64,000 nt of DNA from Ferruginibacter sp. GTDB taxonomy: Bacteria; Bacteroidota; Bacteroidia; Chitinophagales; Chitinophagaceae. Under the pieces are notes generated by a model that saw only the letters and a list, made by a program, of their open reading frames with translations, ran no database searches and was not told the origin of the DNA. Shown piece after piece: positions 8,647 through 17,365 of this stretch. Position 1 is the stretch's first letter; each line of letters starts with the position of its first letter. A program made the position numbers and the translations under genes. Location: the NCBI GenBank assembly GCA_016786725.1, contig JAEUVU010000004.1, positions 62,001 to 126,000 of the forward strand, given 5' to 3'.

Positions 8647-9326
8647 TACCAGGCGCTTATGGCATTCAAAGGCTTTCGTTTTATATCCGGCACCCAACAT
8701 TCATCTGCAGCATAACCAACCGGTACCAGTAAATATGGTTTTTCATTTACGGGCCTGTTTAAGATTTTACTTAAAAAATTCATGGGGCTTGGTGTGTGGG
8801 TTAAGGCAACCAAACCTGCGTTATGTATGGCAGCAAGCAAAAAGCCACAGGCAATGCCACAACTTTCATTGGCATAATACGTATTTGATTTTTTTCCGCC
8901 GGCATCAAGCTCATAACTTTTTTTAAAAACGATGATGAGGTAGGGTGCAGTTTCTAAAAATTCTTTTTTCCAATCGGTTTGCAGTGGCAGCAGATCATCT
9001 TTCCAATCCTGTGGCATGCGCCCGTTGTAACTTTCGTATTCTTCTTTTTCGGCGGCTGCACGTATTTTACTTTTTATTTCGGCATTACTGATCACACAAA
9101 ACGTCCAGGGTTGTTTATGAGCGCCACTGGGCGCTGTAGATGCCGTCAGCACAATATTTTCAATCACTTCTTTTGTTACCGGGTTATCCGAAAAATCCCG
9201 GCAGGTTCTTCTTGTATCCATCCATTCAAAAAAAGATGCGGCTTTTTTTGTCATCTCATCAGCTTCAAAACCTTCTTTGTTAAATTTCACAAAGGGAAAA
9301 CCATTTATCAGTTTTATATCTTTCAT
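8643..9326 (-). CDS. Nitroreductase-family flavoprotein, iodotyrosine deiodinase-like
   Basis: 227 residues. The N-terminal RRTCRDFSDNPV and APSGAHKQPW motifs mark the FMN-dependent nitroreductase fold. The later features match the iodotyrosine deiodinase (IYD) subgroup: the substrate lid with Glu, Tyr four residues on, and Lys (E..ESY...DWKKEFLETAP), then YYANESCGIACGFLLA and VPVGY. In IYD the Glu/Tyr/Lys triad binds the zwitterion of halotyrosine. The lid makes dehalogenation of halogenated tyrosines the best guess; general nitro- or quinone reduction is possible. It converges on the AAA+ gene with a 4-nt overlap and diverges from the M1 peptidase gene 42 nt away. Confidence 0.85.
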   Translation of the reverse strand: MKDIKLINGFPFVKFNKEGFEADEMTKKAASFFEWMDTRRTCRDFSDNPVTKEVIENIVLTASTAPSGAHKQPWTFCVISNAEIKSKIRAAAEKEEYESYNGRMPQDWKDDLLPLQTDWKKEFLETAPYLIIVFKKSYELDAGGKKSNTYYANESCGIACGFLLAAIHNAGLVALTHTPSPMNFLSKILNRPVNEKPYLLVPVGYAADECWVPDIKRKPLNAISAWY

Positions 9327-9368
9327 AAACTTATTTTACCGAAATTTACTGCTATTAAATTTTATTTC

Positions 9369-11321
9369 ATGAAGAAATCAATTGCCTTCTTTTTTGTGAC
9401 TGTATGTTATATCAGTTCATTTGCCCAAACCGGATACTTCGGCTCCGCTCAGTACTGGCAACAGGCTGTTAAGTACAATATGAATATTGATATGGATGTA
9501 ACTACCAACAGGTTTACCGGGAAACAAAAACTTGAATACAGCAATAATTCGCCCATGGCGCTTAATAAAGTGTTCTATCATTTATACTTTAATGCCTTTC
9601 AACCCAACAGCAGTATGGATGCCAGGAGCCGTGAGCTGGGAAAGGTTTTGGTAAATGGCAGGCCCGATTGGGACGGAAGGGTTAAAGACAGGATATTAAA
9701 CCTGAAACCAGAAGAGATTGGGTACCAAAAAATAATTTCATTAAAGATGAACGGTATTGCCCAGCCGTTTAAATACCACGAAACAATACTGGAAGTAAAT
9801 CTTACCAAACCCATTGCAGCAAAAACAAAAGTTGTTTTTGATATGGAGTTTGAAGCACAGGTTCCGTTGCAGATACGCCGCAGCGGAAGAGATAACCCCA
9901 CAACAGGAGTAAGGTACAGCATGAGCCAGTGGTACCCCAAAATGTGTGAGTACGATTATGAAGGCTGGCATCCTACACCTTATGTTGCCCGTGAGTTCTA
10001 TGGTGTATGGGGTGATTTTGATGTTACAATCAATATTGAAAAATCATACAAACTTGGTGCAACCGGTGTTTTAGTGAATGCCAACGAAATTGGCTGGGGT
10101 TACGATGTACCGGGAACCGAATTAAAACCAACTGCCAAAGCAAAACGAAGCTGGCGATTTACTGGCCAGAATATTCATGATTTTGTCTGGACGGCAGATC
10201 CCGAGTATAAGCATCTTACATATAAAATGCCGAATGGCGGTCCCACTTTGCATTCTATTTATAATTACAAACCCAACGACGCCAAAAATGATTCGGCATG
10301 GGCACTTGTACTTACTGCAGCTGCAAAAGTGTTGCCCTTCATTGAAAAAAACTTTGGCAAATATCCTTATCCTCAATACTCTTTTATACAAGGTGGTGAT
10401 GGCGGTATGGAATATCCGATGGCTACTTTACTGGTAGGCCCTGGCTTAGGCACTGTTTTTCATGAGTGGCTGCACAGCTGGTACCAGATGATGCTGGGCA
10501 CAAATGAAAGTATGTATGCATGGATGGATGAAGGCTTTACCAGTTATGCTGAAGAACTGGTAACAAAATTTTATGATGATGGTAAATCCTCAATGAAAGG
10601 ATACAAAGAAGCATTCGCAGCAAATCCCAATAACAAAAACCTGAAGGAAATTGTTGAAAATTGTCCTGAAGACCATGGCGGCGCTTACTTCAGTTATTTT
10701 AACCTGGCCAAGAGTGGTTTTGAAGAGCCTATGACAACACATGCAGACCATTATAATTCCAACTATGGTTATAGTAATGCTGCTTATTCAAAAGGCGAAG
10801 TGTTTATGGAGCAACTGGGTTATATAGTTGGAGCCGAAGTTAGGGATAAGATATTGCTGGAGTATTATAACCGCTGGCGCTTTAAGCATCCCCATGCAAA
10901 CGACTTGATAAGAACCGCAGAAGATATAAGTGGTATTCAATTAGATTGGTATAAAGAGTATTTTGTGAACACTACAAAAACCATTGATTATAAGATTGAC
11001 AGTTTGTGGGAAGAAAATGGTGTGTCAAAGATCCGCCTGAAAAGAATTGGCCATATGCCTATGCCGATTGATCTGCAATTGACATATAAGGACGGAAGTA
11101 CAGAAATGTTCAACATACCATTGAACTTAATGTTTGGCAGCAAACCAAATGAAAGGCCTGTACAAAAACGTGAAGTGCTGGAAGAATGGAGGTGGACGCA
11201 CCCAACCTATATTGTTGAAATGAAAAGAAGGCTAACCGATATTAAGATAGCAGAGATAGACCCTTCAAAAAGAATGGCGGATGTTGACAGGAAAAATAAT
11301 TTACTTGAGCTAAACTGGTAG
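9369..11321 (+). CDS. M1 family zinc metallopeptidase, secreted
   Basis: 650 residues from the ATG at 9369, chosen because it begins a clear signal peptide (MKKSIAFFFVTVCYISSFAQ) and lies just upstream of the conserved region; the frame is open further upstream but would overlap the divergent gene. It has the M1 zinc site H365-EWLH with the third ligand E388 exactly 18 residues on (WMDEGF), and a variant of the GAMEN exopeptidase motif, GGMEY, around 345-349. The family removes N-terminal residues from peptides. Location is probably periplasm or outer membrane. No partner gene is evident. Confidence 0.9.
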   Translation: MKKSIAFFFVTVCYISSFAQTGYFGSAQYWQQAVKYNMNIDMDVTTNRFTGKQKLEYSNNSPMALNKVFYHLYFNAFQPNSSMDARSRELGKVLVNGRPDWDGRVKDRILNLKPEEIGYQKIISLKMNGIAQPFKYHETILEVNLTKPIAAKTKVVFDMEFEAQVPLQIRRSGRDNPTTGVRYSMSQWYPKMCEYDYEGWHPTPYVAREFYGVWGDFDVTINIEKSYKLGATGVLVNANEIGWGYDVPGTELKPTAKAKRSWRFTGQNIHDFVWTADPEYKHLTYKMPNGGPTLHSIYNYKPNDAKNDSAWALVLTAAAKVLPFIEKNFGKYPYPQYSFIQGGDGGMEYPMATLLVGPGLGTVFHEWLHSWYQMMLGTNESMYAWMDEGFTSYAEELVTKFYDDGKSSMKGYKEAFAANPNNKNLKEIVENCPEDHGGAYFSYFNLAKSGFEEPMTTHADHYNSNYGYSNAAYSKGEVFMEQLGYIVGAEVRDKILLEYYNRWRFKHPHANDLIRTAEDISGIQLDWYKEYFVNTTKTIDYKIDSLWEENGVSKIRLKRIGHMPMPIDLQLTYKDGSTEMFNIPLNLMFGSKPNERPVQKREVLEEWRWTHPTYIVEMKRRLTDIKIAEIDPSKRMADVDRKNNLLELNW

Positions 11322-11333
11322 GTTCTATGCTGT

Positions 11334-11371
11334 ATTTACATGGCCTGACGCCCTCGTCTGACCATGTAAAT
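11334..11371. repeat. Intergenic inverted repeat
   Basis: Perfect 10-bp arms (ATTTACATGG and its complement) enclose an 18-nt loop between the M1 peptidase stop and the acetyltransferase start. There is no T-run after it, so it is not a typical terminator. Confidence 0.6.
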
Positions 11372-11391
11372 GCAATACTAAAAATTAAACC

Positions 11392-11913
11392 ATGGAAATA
11401 AATATCCGCAGGATAGGGTTTAGCGATGCCCCAACCTTATCAGATATAGCCCGGAAAACTTTTTACGATACATTTACCGGAACCTGTACCGAAGAAGATA
11501 TGCAGGGATTTTTGGATCAGTATTATAGTGTTGAGCAATTGGGTAAAGAATTACTTGACATTGAAACATTTTGTTTTTTTGCTGAGGTTGGAGGGACACC
11601 GGTTGCTTATCTGCAGTTTAAAGAGAGTTACGAAAGTTTCCCGGAAATAAAAAAATGGAAGGCGATGGAACTGAAAAGGATCTATGTACTGAAAGAGTAC
11701 CAGGGAAAAGGAATTGCACAAAAGCTGATGGATTTCTTTTTAGAATTTGCTGTTGTAAATAAATATGAAGCTGTATGGCTTGGTGTGTGGGAGCATAATT
11801 TGCGGGCACAAAAATTTTACGAAAAGTATGGATTTATAAACTCCGGTTTTACACACGATTTTCCGATTGGGAGTACACCACAAACAGATTTTTGGCTCTG
11901 GAAGTTTTTTTAA
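11392..11913 (+). CDS. GNAT N-acetyltransferase, PaiA-like
   Basis: 173 residues, a single GNAT domain. The acetyl-CoA binding motif A reads RIYVLKEYQGKGIAQKLM, followed by WLGVWEHNLRAQKFYEKYGF, which is very close to the layout of Bacillus PaiA (a spermine/spermidine acetyltransferase). It ends TPQTDFWLWKFF. A small-molecule amine such as a polyamine is the likely acceptor, but the substrate is inferred. The gene is monocistronic: a hairpin precedes it and a strong bidirectional terminator follows directly. Confidence 0.85.
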   Translation: MEINIRRIGFSDAPTLSDIARKTFYDTFTGTCTEEDMQGFLDQYYSVEQLGKELLDIETFCFFAEVGGTPVAYLQFKESYESFPEIKKWKAMELKRIYVLKEYQGKGIAQKLMDFFLEFAVVNKYEAVWLGVWEHNLRAQKFYEKYGFINSGFTHDFPIGSTPQTDFWLWKFF

Positions 11914-11947
11914 ACAACACCCCCGGAAATTTCCGGGGGTTGTTGTT
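11914..11947. terminator. Bidirectional rho-independent terminator
   Basis: Long near-perfect palindrome around CCCCGGAAATTTCCGGGG, with arms extended by AACAAC/GTTGTT. It lies between the acetyltransferase (+) and the response regulator (-). Confidence 0.85.
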
Positions 11948-11970
11948 CGTGCCTGTCTGAATCAATATTT

Positions 11971-12612
11971 TTATCGTCCAAAATATTTATTCACTGCTTC
12001 TACCCGGTTGGTAACATGCAGTTTCTCATAAATATGGTAAACATGTTTGCGTACTGTTTCTGTTGTGATACAGAGCTTATCGGATATCTCTTTGTATAAA
12101 AGACCGGTTGAAAGCATTTCCAGTATCTCATTTTCCCTTTTAGAAAGTACAGATAGTGATGAACCGGCAGATGTTGTAACTGTTTTATTTTGAAAAGCGG
12201 CAACCACTTTACTCGCTATCTGGCTGCTCATGGGCGCACCACCCTGTATCAGCTCAGTAATGCCTTCCAGCAGTTTGGCGGGCTGCGTTTTTTTTAAGAT
12301 ATACCCGCTTGCCCCGGCACGAAGGGCCTCAAATATTTTTTCATCTTCCTCATATATCGTACACATCATAAATAATATTTCCGGATTGCTGGCCTTCAAT
12401 TCTCTCACTACTTCAATACCGTTCATACCATCACCTAAACCAATATCCATTAAAACAACCTTTGGGTTAAGATCCGGTAACCTGATAAGAGCCTCTTCAC
12501 CGGTTATACATGATCCTGCAAGAATATATTCACCTGAGGATTCTATGATCTGCTCCAGCGCCTGGCGTATGTCATTATTATCTTCAACTATTGCAACAGA
12601 ATTATTCGTCAT
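11971..12612 (-). CDS. NarL/LuxR-family response regulator
   Basis: 213 residues. Receiver domain (about 5-125): acidic pocket ED at 10-11, phospho-acceptor D56 in VVLMDIGLGD, T/S switch in MMCTIY, and the conserved Lys in GYILKKT. The C-terminal LuxR-type HTH (about 150-210) includes LSKRENEILEML and TTETVRKHVYHIYEKL. It binds DNA as a transcription factor once phosphorylated. No histidine kinase is adjacent; the neighbours are rsmG on the same strand and the convergent acetyltransferase, so the partner kinase must be elsewhere. Confidence 0.93.
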   Translation of the reverse strand: MTNNSVAIVEDNNDIRQALEQIIESSGEYILAGSCITGEEALIRLPDLNPKVVLMDIGLGDGMNGIEVVRELKASNPEILFMMCTIYEEDEKIFEALRAGASGYILKKTQPAKLLEGITELIQGGAPMSSQIASKVVAAFQNKTVTTSAGSSLSVLSKRENEILEMLSTGLLYKEISDKLCITTETVRKHVYHIYEKLHVTNRVEAVNKYFGR

Positions 12613-12669
12613 TTTACAAAAGTGCCATTATTAATTTAATTGTACAATACCCTAAAGTGGTAATAGGTA

Positions 12670-13302
12670 TTACCTAAGCGGAACATATAACAGGTATTTT
12701 TCAACAAAGAAAGGCCGGGCGAAGATTTTTTCTATTTCCCAAACAAAGGGTTTACAGCCGCTTTCATGTATTTCCTGGGCCAGGTCGCCGCCTTTAAGGC
12801 AGATAAGGCCATTAGGGACATCTTTAACAGCAAGTTTGCTTTTCTGGATGAGGGGCTTGCTCCAGTACCAAAGATCTTTCAAGGGAGCAACAGCTCTTGA
12901 AATCACCACATCAAATTTTTGGTTTTTTATTTCTTCTGCACGGCTATGCTGTGTATTGAGATTATCAAGCCCGATAGCAGCTGCGACTTCTGAAACAACT
13001 TTCAATTTTTTGTTGATGCTGTCAACCATATGAAATATTGCATCCGGAAACATGATGGCCATAGGAATGCCGGGAAAACCGCCGCCGCAACCAAGATCCA
13101 TCACCTGCATGCCTTGAGTTAATTCAAATTTTGCTGCAATGGCCAGCGAATGCAAAACATGGTGCTCATAAAAGTTATCCATGTCTTTACGGGAGATCAC
13201 ATTTATTTTTGAATTCCAATCAGCATATAAATTCTTTAGAGCAGCAAACTGCTCCAGTTGCTTTGGAGTAAAATCACTGAAATATTGTTGTATCAAATCC
13301 AT
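12670..13302 (-). CDS. rsmG: 16S rRNA (guanine-527 N7) methyltransferase RsmG
   Basis: 210 residues, the normal family length. N-terminal helical region with LYADWNSKINVISRKD and HHVLHSLAIA, then the SAM-binding motif MDLGCGGGFPGIPMAI, and SRAVAPL towards the C-terminus. RsmG methylates G527 of 16S rRNA. The glycosyltransferase gene lies upstream on the same strand, with a hairpin-bearing spacer between them. Confidence 0.95.
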   Translation of the reverse strand: MDLIQQYFSDFTPKQLEQFAALKNLYADWNSKINVISRKDMDNFYEHHVLHSLAIAAKFELTQGMQVMDLGCGGGFPGIPMAIMFPDAIFHMVDSINKKLKVVSEVAAAIGLDNLNTQHSRAEEIKNQKFDVVISRAVAPLKDLWYWSKPLIQKSKLAVKDVPNGLICLKGGDLAQEIHESGCKPFVWEIEKIFARPFFVEKYLLYVPLR

Positions 13303-13341
13303 AAAAAAATAAAACAGGGTCTTCGCACTTACCTTCCGGTT

Positions 13342-13360
13342 CCCTCTCCTTGGGAGAGGG
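13342..13360. repeat. Hairpin in rsmG-glycosyltransferase spacer
   Basis: CCCTCTCC/GGAGAGGG arms around a 3-nt loop, embedded in a GGTTGGGGTGAGG-type sequence. It resembles scattered intergenic repeats elsewhere in this window. Confidence 0.55.
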
Positions 13361-13383
13361 TTGGGGTGAGGCCGGAGTGTCTT

Positions 13384-14505
13384 CTACTTCCATCCCTTCT
13401 TTGGTCTTTTAAATACCGCCACTGCAAATATCAGGTAATAAAAAAACATCCAGATATCTATAAAGAAAAACCAGGGATACATGGCCTGTTCGTTCAGCTT
13501 TTTCAGGCAAGGATATAAAATGACAGCCTGTATTAAGAAACGGATACCAAATACGAGTAAAGCTAATTGCCAGTTATAAAATAACAGCGAAGCTGCCAGC
13601 AACGGATAGAACATGATGTGTGAAAAGGTGTATAAGCCCAGCAAAAATTTATGCGATGATTTATAAAATTTGCCCGTGCTGTAATGCCTGTTCTTTTGCT
13701 TTATCCAGGCGTTCCAGGTTTTGGGTGGTTCGCTTAAAGTAAAAGCATCCTTATCAATATTTATTTTAGTATTCTTTTTTGTGGCAGCCATGTTGATGAA
13801 CAAATCATCATCGCCGCTGGGGATATTGTTATGTGCTGAAAAACCTTTGTGCCTGAAAAAAATTGTTTTCTTATAACTGAGATTACGGCCCACCCCCATA
13901 TAAGGTTTGCCCGCCAGTGCGTAAGAAAAATATTGCAGCGCTGTATGAAAGGTTTCCCAACGTACAATTTTGTTTAACAGCCCCGGTTTTTTATGATAAG
14001 CACCATAGCCTAAAACAATCTCTGTGTTCTCATCAAAACTCTGCTGCATTTTATCAATCCAGAGTTCGCTTGCAGGCACGCAATCAGCATCAGTTAGTAA
14101 AACAATTTCATGCTTAGCTGTTTTTATACCGATACTTAGTGGAAATTTTTTACCGGGTATCAGTTTGGCTTCCTGTTTTAGCTCTACCACCTGCAACTGG
14201 CGGTACTCTTTCTGGTATGCTTCCAGCAGGTATTTGGTGTCATCAAAAGAATTGTCATCTACTACAATCACTTCATGTGTTGTGTTGTATTGCTGAACCA
14301 GCGCTCCCGGCAGATTTTTCGCTAAATTTGCGGCTTCATCACGTGCACAGATGATGACAGATACAGGATGTGTTTGCGAAGTGCTTTTCTTTTTTGGTTT
14401 GTAAAAAGCAAGTCGTACAAAGAAAAACAGGTAGTAAAAAAGCTGTATCAGGGTTACCAGGCAAAAAGCGTAAAAAACCATTTGCCCGATCTGGGTAAAA
14501 TTCAT
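13384..14505 (-). CDS. Family 2 glycosyltransferase, membrane-bound
   Basis: 373 residues from the ATG at 14505; an in-frame TTG at 14541 lies in repetitive DNA and is less likely. One N-terminal membrane helix, then a GT-A domain with SVIICARDEAANL, VVDDNSFDDT and TDADC (nucleotide-sugar/metal site), GDDDLF as the likely catalytic-base region, and QKNRHY replacing the usual QxxRW. Two or three hydrophobic segments end the protein. It likely transfers sugars to a lipid or polysaccharide at the inner membrane. Acceptor unknown. Confidence 0.88.
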   Translation of the reverse strand: MNFTQIGQMVFYAFCLVTLIQLFYYLFFFVRLAFYKPKKKSTSQTHPVSVIICARDEAANLAKNLPGALVQQYNTTHEVIVVDDNSFDDTKYLLEAYQKEYRQLQVVELKQEAKLIPGKKFPLSIGIKTAKHEIVLLTDADCVPASELWIDKMQQSFDENTEIVLGYGAYHKKPGLLNKIVRWETFHTALQYFSYALAGKPYMGVGRNLSYKKTIFFRHKGFSAHNNIPSGDDDLFINMAATKKNTKINIDKDAFTLSEPPKTWNAWIKQKNRHYSTGKFYKSSHKFLLGLYTFSHIMFYPLLAASLLFYNWQLALLVFGIRFLIQAVILYPCLKKLNEQAMYPWFFFIDIWMFFYYLIFAVAVFKRPKKGWK

Positions 14506-14520
14506 GCAGCAAAAATAAGG

Positions 14521-14560
14521 AAGTAAAAAGTAAAAATTCAAAAGTCAAAAATCAAAAGGA
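14521..14560. repeat. A-rich low-complexity element between divergent genes
   Basis: Repeating AAAGTAAAAATTCAAAAG-like units fill the short gap between the glycosyltransferase and tgt starts. The same wording recurs at 41290-41315 between rpmD and rplO. Confidence 0.5.
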
Positions 14561-14563
14561 TTA

Positions 14564-15703
14564 ATGCCGGCATTACATTTCAATCTTCAGCATACCGATA
14601 CAGACTCCAAAGCAAGAGCAGGAAAGATAACTACTGATCATGGAGAGATTCTTACTCCCATCTTCATGCCTGTTGGAACAGTTGGAAGTGTAAAGGCTGT
14701 AACACAACAACAGTTGCATGAGGAAGTAAAAGCGCAGATCATTTTAGGAAACACTTATCATTTATATTTGAGGCCGGCTTTGGAAACGCTGGAAGCTGCA
14801 GGTGGCCTCCATAAATTCAACGGCTGGTACAAACCCATTTTAACTGATAGCGGTGGTTACCAGGTTTTTTCACTGGCAAATAATCGTAAGCTTACCGAAG
14901 AAGGCGCTTTGTTTCAAAGCCATATTGATGGCAGCAAACATTTATTTACACCGGAAAATGTGATGGACATACAAAGAATTATTGGTGGCGATATTGTAAT
15001 GGCATTTGATGAATGCCCGCCTTATCCCAGCGATTATAAATATGCCAAAGACAGTATGGAGCTAACGCATCGCTGGCTCGACAGATGTTTTCAGAGATTT
15101 AATTCCACACCAGATAAATACGGCTACACACAAAACTTATTTCCTATTGTTCAAGGCAGTACATACAAAGATCTGCGTACGGCGTCGGCAGAATTCATTG
15201 CATCGAAGAATGCAACCGGCAATGCTATTGGTGGTTTAAGTGTGGGAGAGCCTACTGAAATGATGTATGAGTTTACAGAACTTTGCTGCAATATTTTACC
15301 GGTACAAAAACCACGTTACCTGATGGGCGTTGGTACTCCCTGGAATATTTTAGAAAGCATCGCTTTGGGTGTGGATATGTTTGATTGTGTAATGCCAACC
15401 CGTAATGGCCGCAATGCTATGCTTTTTACCAGTAATGGGGTAATTAATATTGATAATAAAAAATGGGAAAAGGATTTTTCTGTAATTGACGACGGCATTG
15501 ATTGCCATACAAGCAATTATTACAGCAAAGCTTATCTGCGCCATCTCATGAAATCGAAAGAGTTTTTAGGGCTTACCATTGCCAGTGTACACAATCTGGC
15601 TTTTTACCTCTGGCTGGTTGGCGAGGCCCGTAAGCACATTTTGGCCGGCGATTTTACAGGGTGGAAGAATGAAATGGTTGTGAGGCTGCAGCAGAGGTTG
15701 TAA
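14564..15703 (+). CDS. tgt: tRNA-guanine transglycosylase
   Basis: 379 residues, the usual bacterial Tgt length. It exchanges guanine-34 of GUN tRNAs for preQ1 in queuosine synthesis. Seen: TDSGGYQVFSL with the catalytic Asp, the GGLSVGEP substrate loop, MGVGTPWN, and nucleophile Asp in FDCVMPTRNGRNAM. The zinc site is degraded: the usual CxCxxC reads I312-D-C314-H-T-S317, leaving one Cys, while the distal His (SVHNLAFYL) remains. The gene is divergent from the glycosyltransferase. Function should still be Tgt because the catalytic core is intact. Confidence 0.95.
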   Translation: MPALHFNLQHTDTDSKARAGKITTDHGEILTPIFMPVGTVGSVKAVTQQQLHEEVKAQIILGNTYHLYLRPALETLEAAGGLHKFNGWYKPILTDSGGYQVFSLANNRKLTEEGALFQSHIDGSKHLFTPENVMDIQRIIGGDIVMAFDECPPYPSDYKYAKDSMELTHRWLDRCFQRFNSTPDKYGYTQNLFPIVQGSTYKDLRTASAEFIASKNATGNAIGGLSVGEPTEMMYEFTELCCNILPVQKPRYLMGVGTPWNILESIALGVDMFDCVMPTRNGRNAMLFTSNGVINIDNKKWEKDFSVIDDGIDCHTSNYYSKAYLRHLMKSKEFLGLTIASVHNLAFYLWLVGEARKHILAGDFTGWKNEMVVRLQQRL

Positions 15704-15742
15704 ACTTTTGTAAATTCAGCTAACTATAAAAATCTTTTGTTG

Positions 15743-15757
15743 AAGGTTGGCAACCTT
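15743..15757. repeat. Short palindrome after tgt
   Basis: AAGGTTG-G-CAACCTT palindrome in the tgt-OmpA spacer. Its core resembles the arms of the palindrome at 30367-30397. Confidence 0.45.
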
Positions 15758-15864
15758 TTAGCATTTACAACCTATTAACAAAAAACTATGGCTGCGGCAC
15801 AATAATTGAAAAAAGCAAGATTGTTCTTTTATAATTATCTTTAAAATCTTAAACCCAGTTTATA

Positions 15865-16578
15865 ATGAAGCAAAAAATACTCAGCAGCCTCATTGTGTTA
15901 CTTTCTCCTTTTATTGTTTTTTCTCAGGGCGGCAATGTACAAAATGCCAGCATTCCCAAGGATGCACCGGTTAATGTAAAGCTTACTGATTTTAAGAACA
16001 ATATACTCAACAACGAAATAGTTATTTTTAAAAGCAGCCTGAATGGCAAAGAATACCAGGGATTGACAGATTCACTGGGTAAATTTTCTTTTCGCCTTCC
16101 GGTAGGGGATAAATATGAAATTTATATCCTCGGCTTCAAGGATTCTGTTTTGAATGAGAATGTACTCACGATTCCTCCAACAACAGGTAATGCTTATTAT
16201 AAAAACCCTTTTGTGGTGGAGATACAACATTTGCCTGCAAAGAGCTTTATTTTGGAGGATTGTAATTTTGAAACCGGTAAAGCTGATCTGCAGGAAGATT
16301 CTTATAAAGTAATTGATGAACTGGTGGCTTATCTTAACCGTAAGGATGATGAACGTATTGAACTGGGTGGTCATACTGATAATGTTGGTAATGCTAAAAG
16401 CAACCAAATACTTTCTGAAGCCCGTGCAAATACTGTTAGAGCTTATTTGATTATGAAAGGCATTGACCCAAGCCGGGTTACTGCCAAAGGTTATGGTTTA
16501 ACCAAACCTATTGCCAGCAATAAAACTGCTGACGGCAGGGCACAGAACAGGCGGACAGAGGTAACGATACTGCAATAA
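15865..16578 (+). CDS. OmpA-family outer-membrane protein
   Basis: 237 residues. Signal peptide (about 1-21, ending FSQ), a small beta-rich domain (about 35-120; KEYQGLTDSLGKFSFRLP resembles a carboxypeptidase-regulatory-like fold), then a C-terminal OmpA domain (about 130-237) with GGHTDNVG and AQNRRTEV, the peptidoglycan-binding signature. It likely tethers the outer membrane to peptidoglycan. Followed by a terminator. Confidence 0.9.
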   Translation: MKQKILSSLIVLLSPFIVFSQGGNVQNASIPKDAPVNVKLTDFKNNILNNEIVIFKSSLNGKEYQGLTDSLGKFSFRLPVGDKYEIYILGFKDSVLNENVLTIPPTTGNAYYKNPFVVEIQHLPAKSFILEDCNFETGKADLQEDSYKVIDELVAYLNRKDDERIELGGHTDNVGNAKSNQILSEARANTVRAYLIMKGIDPSRVTAKGYGLTKPIASNKTADGRAQNRRTEVTILQ

Positions 16579-16596
16579 AAATATAACAGATAAATA

Positions 16597-16631
16597 AATC
16601 CCGTTTGGCTTATGGCTGAACGGGATTTTTG
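16597..16631 (+). terminator. Rho-independent terminator after OmpA gene
   Basis: AATCCCGTT / AACGGGATT stem followed by a T-run. It lies between convergent genes and may serve both. Confidence 0.8.
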
Positions 16632-16648
16632 TTTATCAGGAGTTTCAC

Positions 16649-17251
16649 TTAATCTGAAGGCCGTTCGTATGTAGTACCATTATTTAAAAGCAGAATACCT
16701 TCAACCGTTTTGAATTTTGTTCTTACAAATGAGTCCTTCTCGTAATTTAATTTTCGTTTTACAGAGAAATGTAAATGTGGCCTTAAAACAAATCCTGTGC
16801 TTCCGCTATAGCCAATCAATTGCCCTTTGGTAACGAACCCGCTTTTGGCAGCAACGCCACTTTTCTTCAAATGCCAGTAGCAGCCAAAGCTTCCATCGCT
16901 GTGTTTGATGATTATGTAGTTTGCTTTGTTTTTATATTGAGAGAGTGGGCCACCTTCATCACTGTCGTGTTTAAATGCATAGATAATACCTTCCCTGGCT
17001 GCATAAACCGGCGTTCCTACAGGCATGGCAAAATCCAAAGCAGCTGTGTTTTTGTGAGAGAATAATCCACCGTATCCTTGAACAACTCTATGGCTGGTGC
17101 CTTTTTCAAAAGGAAGTTCGTAAACATAATCATCCAGATTTTTTGTAACGCCGGAAGCTAATATTGAGAAAACATAAAGGCAGGCAATGATGAAGACAGT
17201 CGCAATGATTGCTTTTTTAATGACCGATCTCCAGGAACGTTTATTTTCCAT
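16649..17251 (-). CDS. M23-family (LytM-like) peptidase, membrane-anchored
   Basis: 200 residues. One N-terminal membrane helix (about 12-33), then an M23 domain with H66 and D73 (HKNTAALDF), H127, and the HLH motif at 159-161. M23 enzymes are zinc endopeptidases that cleave peptidoglycan cross-bridges; all expected ligands are present. Location is the periplasmic face of the inner membrane. It lies downstream of rpsA on the same strand, separated by the rpsA terminator. Confidence 0.9.
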   Translation of the reverse strand: MENKRSWRSVIKKAIIATVFIIACLYVFSILASGVTKNLDDYVYELPFEKGTSHRVVQGYGGLFSHKNTAALDFAMPVGTPVYAAREGIIYAFKHDSDEGGPLSQYKNKANYIIIKHSDGSFGCYWHLKKSGVAAKSGFVTKGQLIGYSGSTGFVLRPHLHFSVKRKLNYEKDSFVRTKFKTVEGILLLNNGTTYERPSD

Positions 17252-17316
17252 GTTGAATCTCTATGAATAAATAATTCAAAAATAGCAGAAAGGTTTAAGC
17301 AGTACAGACATAAAAA

Positions 17317-17346
17317 ATCCCGTTCAGCAACGCTGAACGGGATTGT
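17317..17346 (-). terminator. Terminator of rpsA
   Basis: AATCCCGTTCAGC / GCTGAACGGGATT stem with, on the minus strand, a following T-run. It sits just past the rpsA stop. Confidence 0.82.
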
Positions 17347-17365
17347 ATTTTCAAAAGAAAAACTC

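Noticed and set aside
8979..9368. N-terminal extension of the M1 peptidase frame
   Set aside because: It runs antisense through the flavoprotein gene; the ATG at 9369 starts a clear signal peptide.
13258..13518. Short + strand frame across the rsmG-glycosyltransferase spacer
   Set aside because: It includes a GC hairpin repeat and runs antisense into real genes; no domain is visible.
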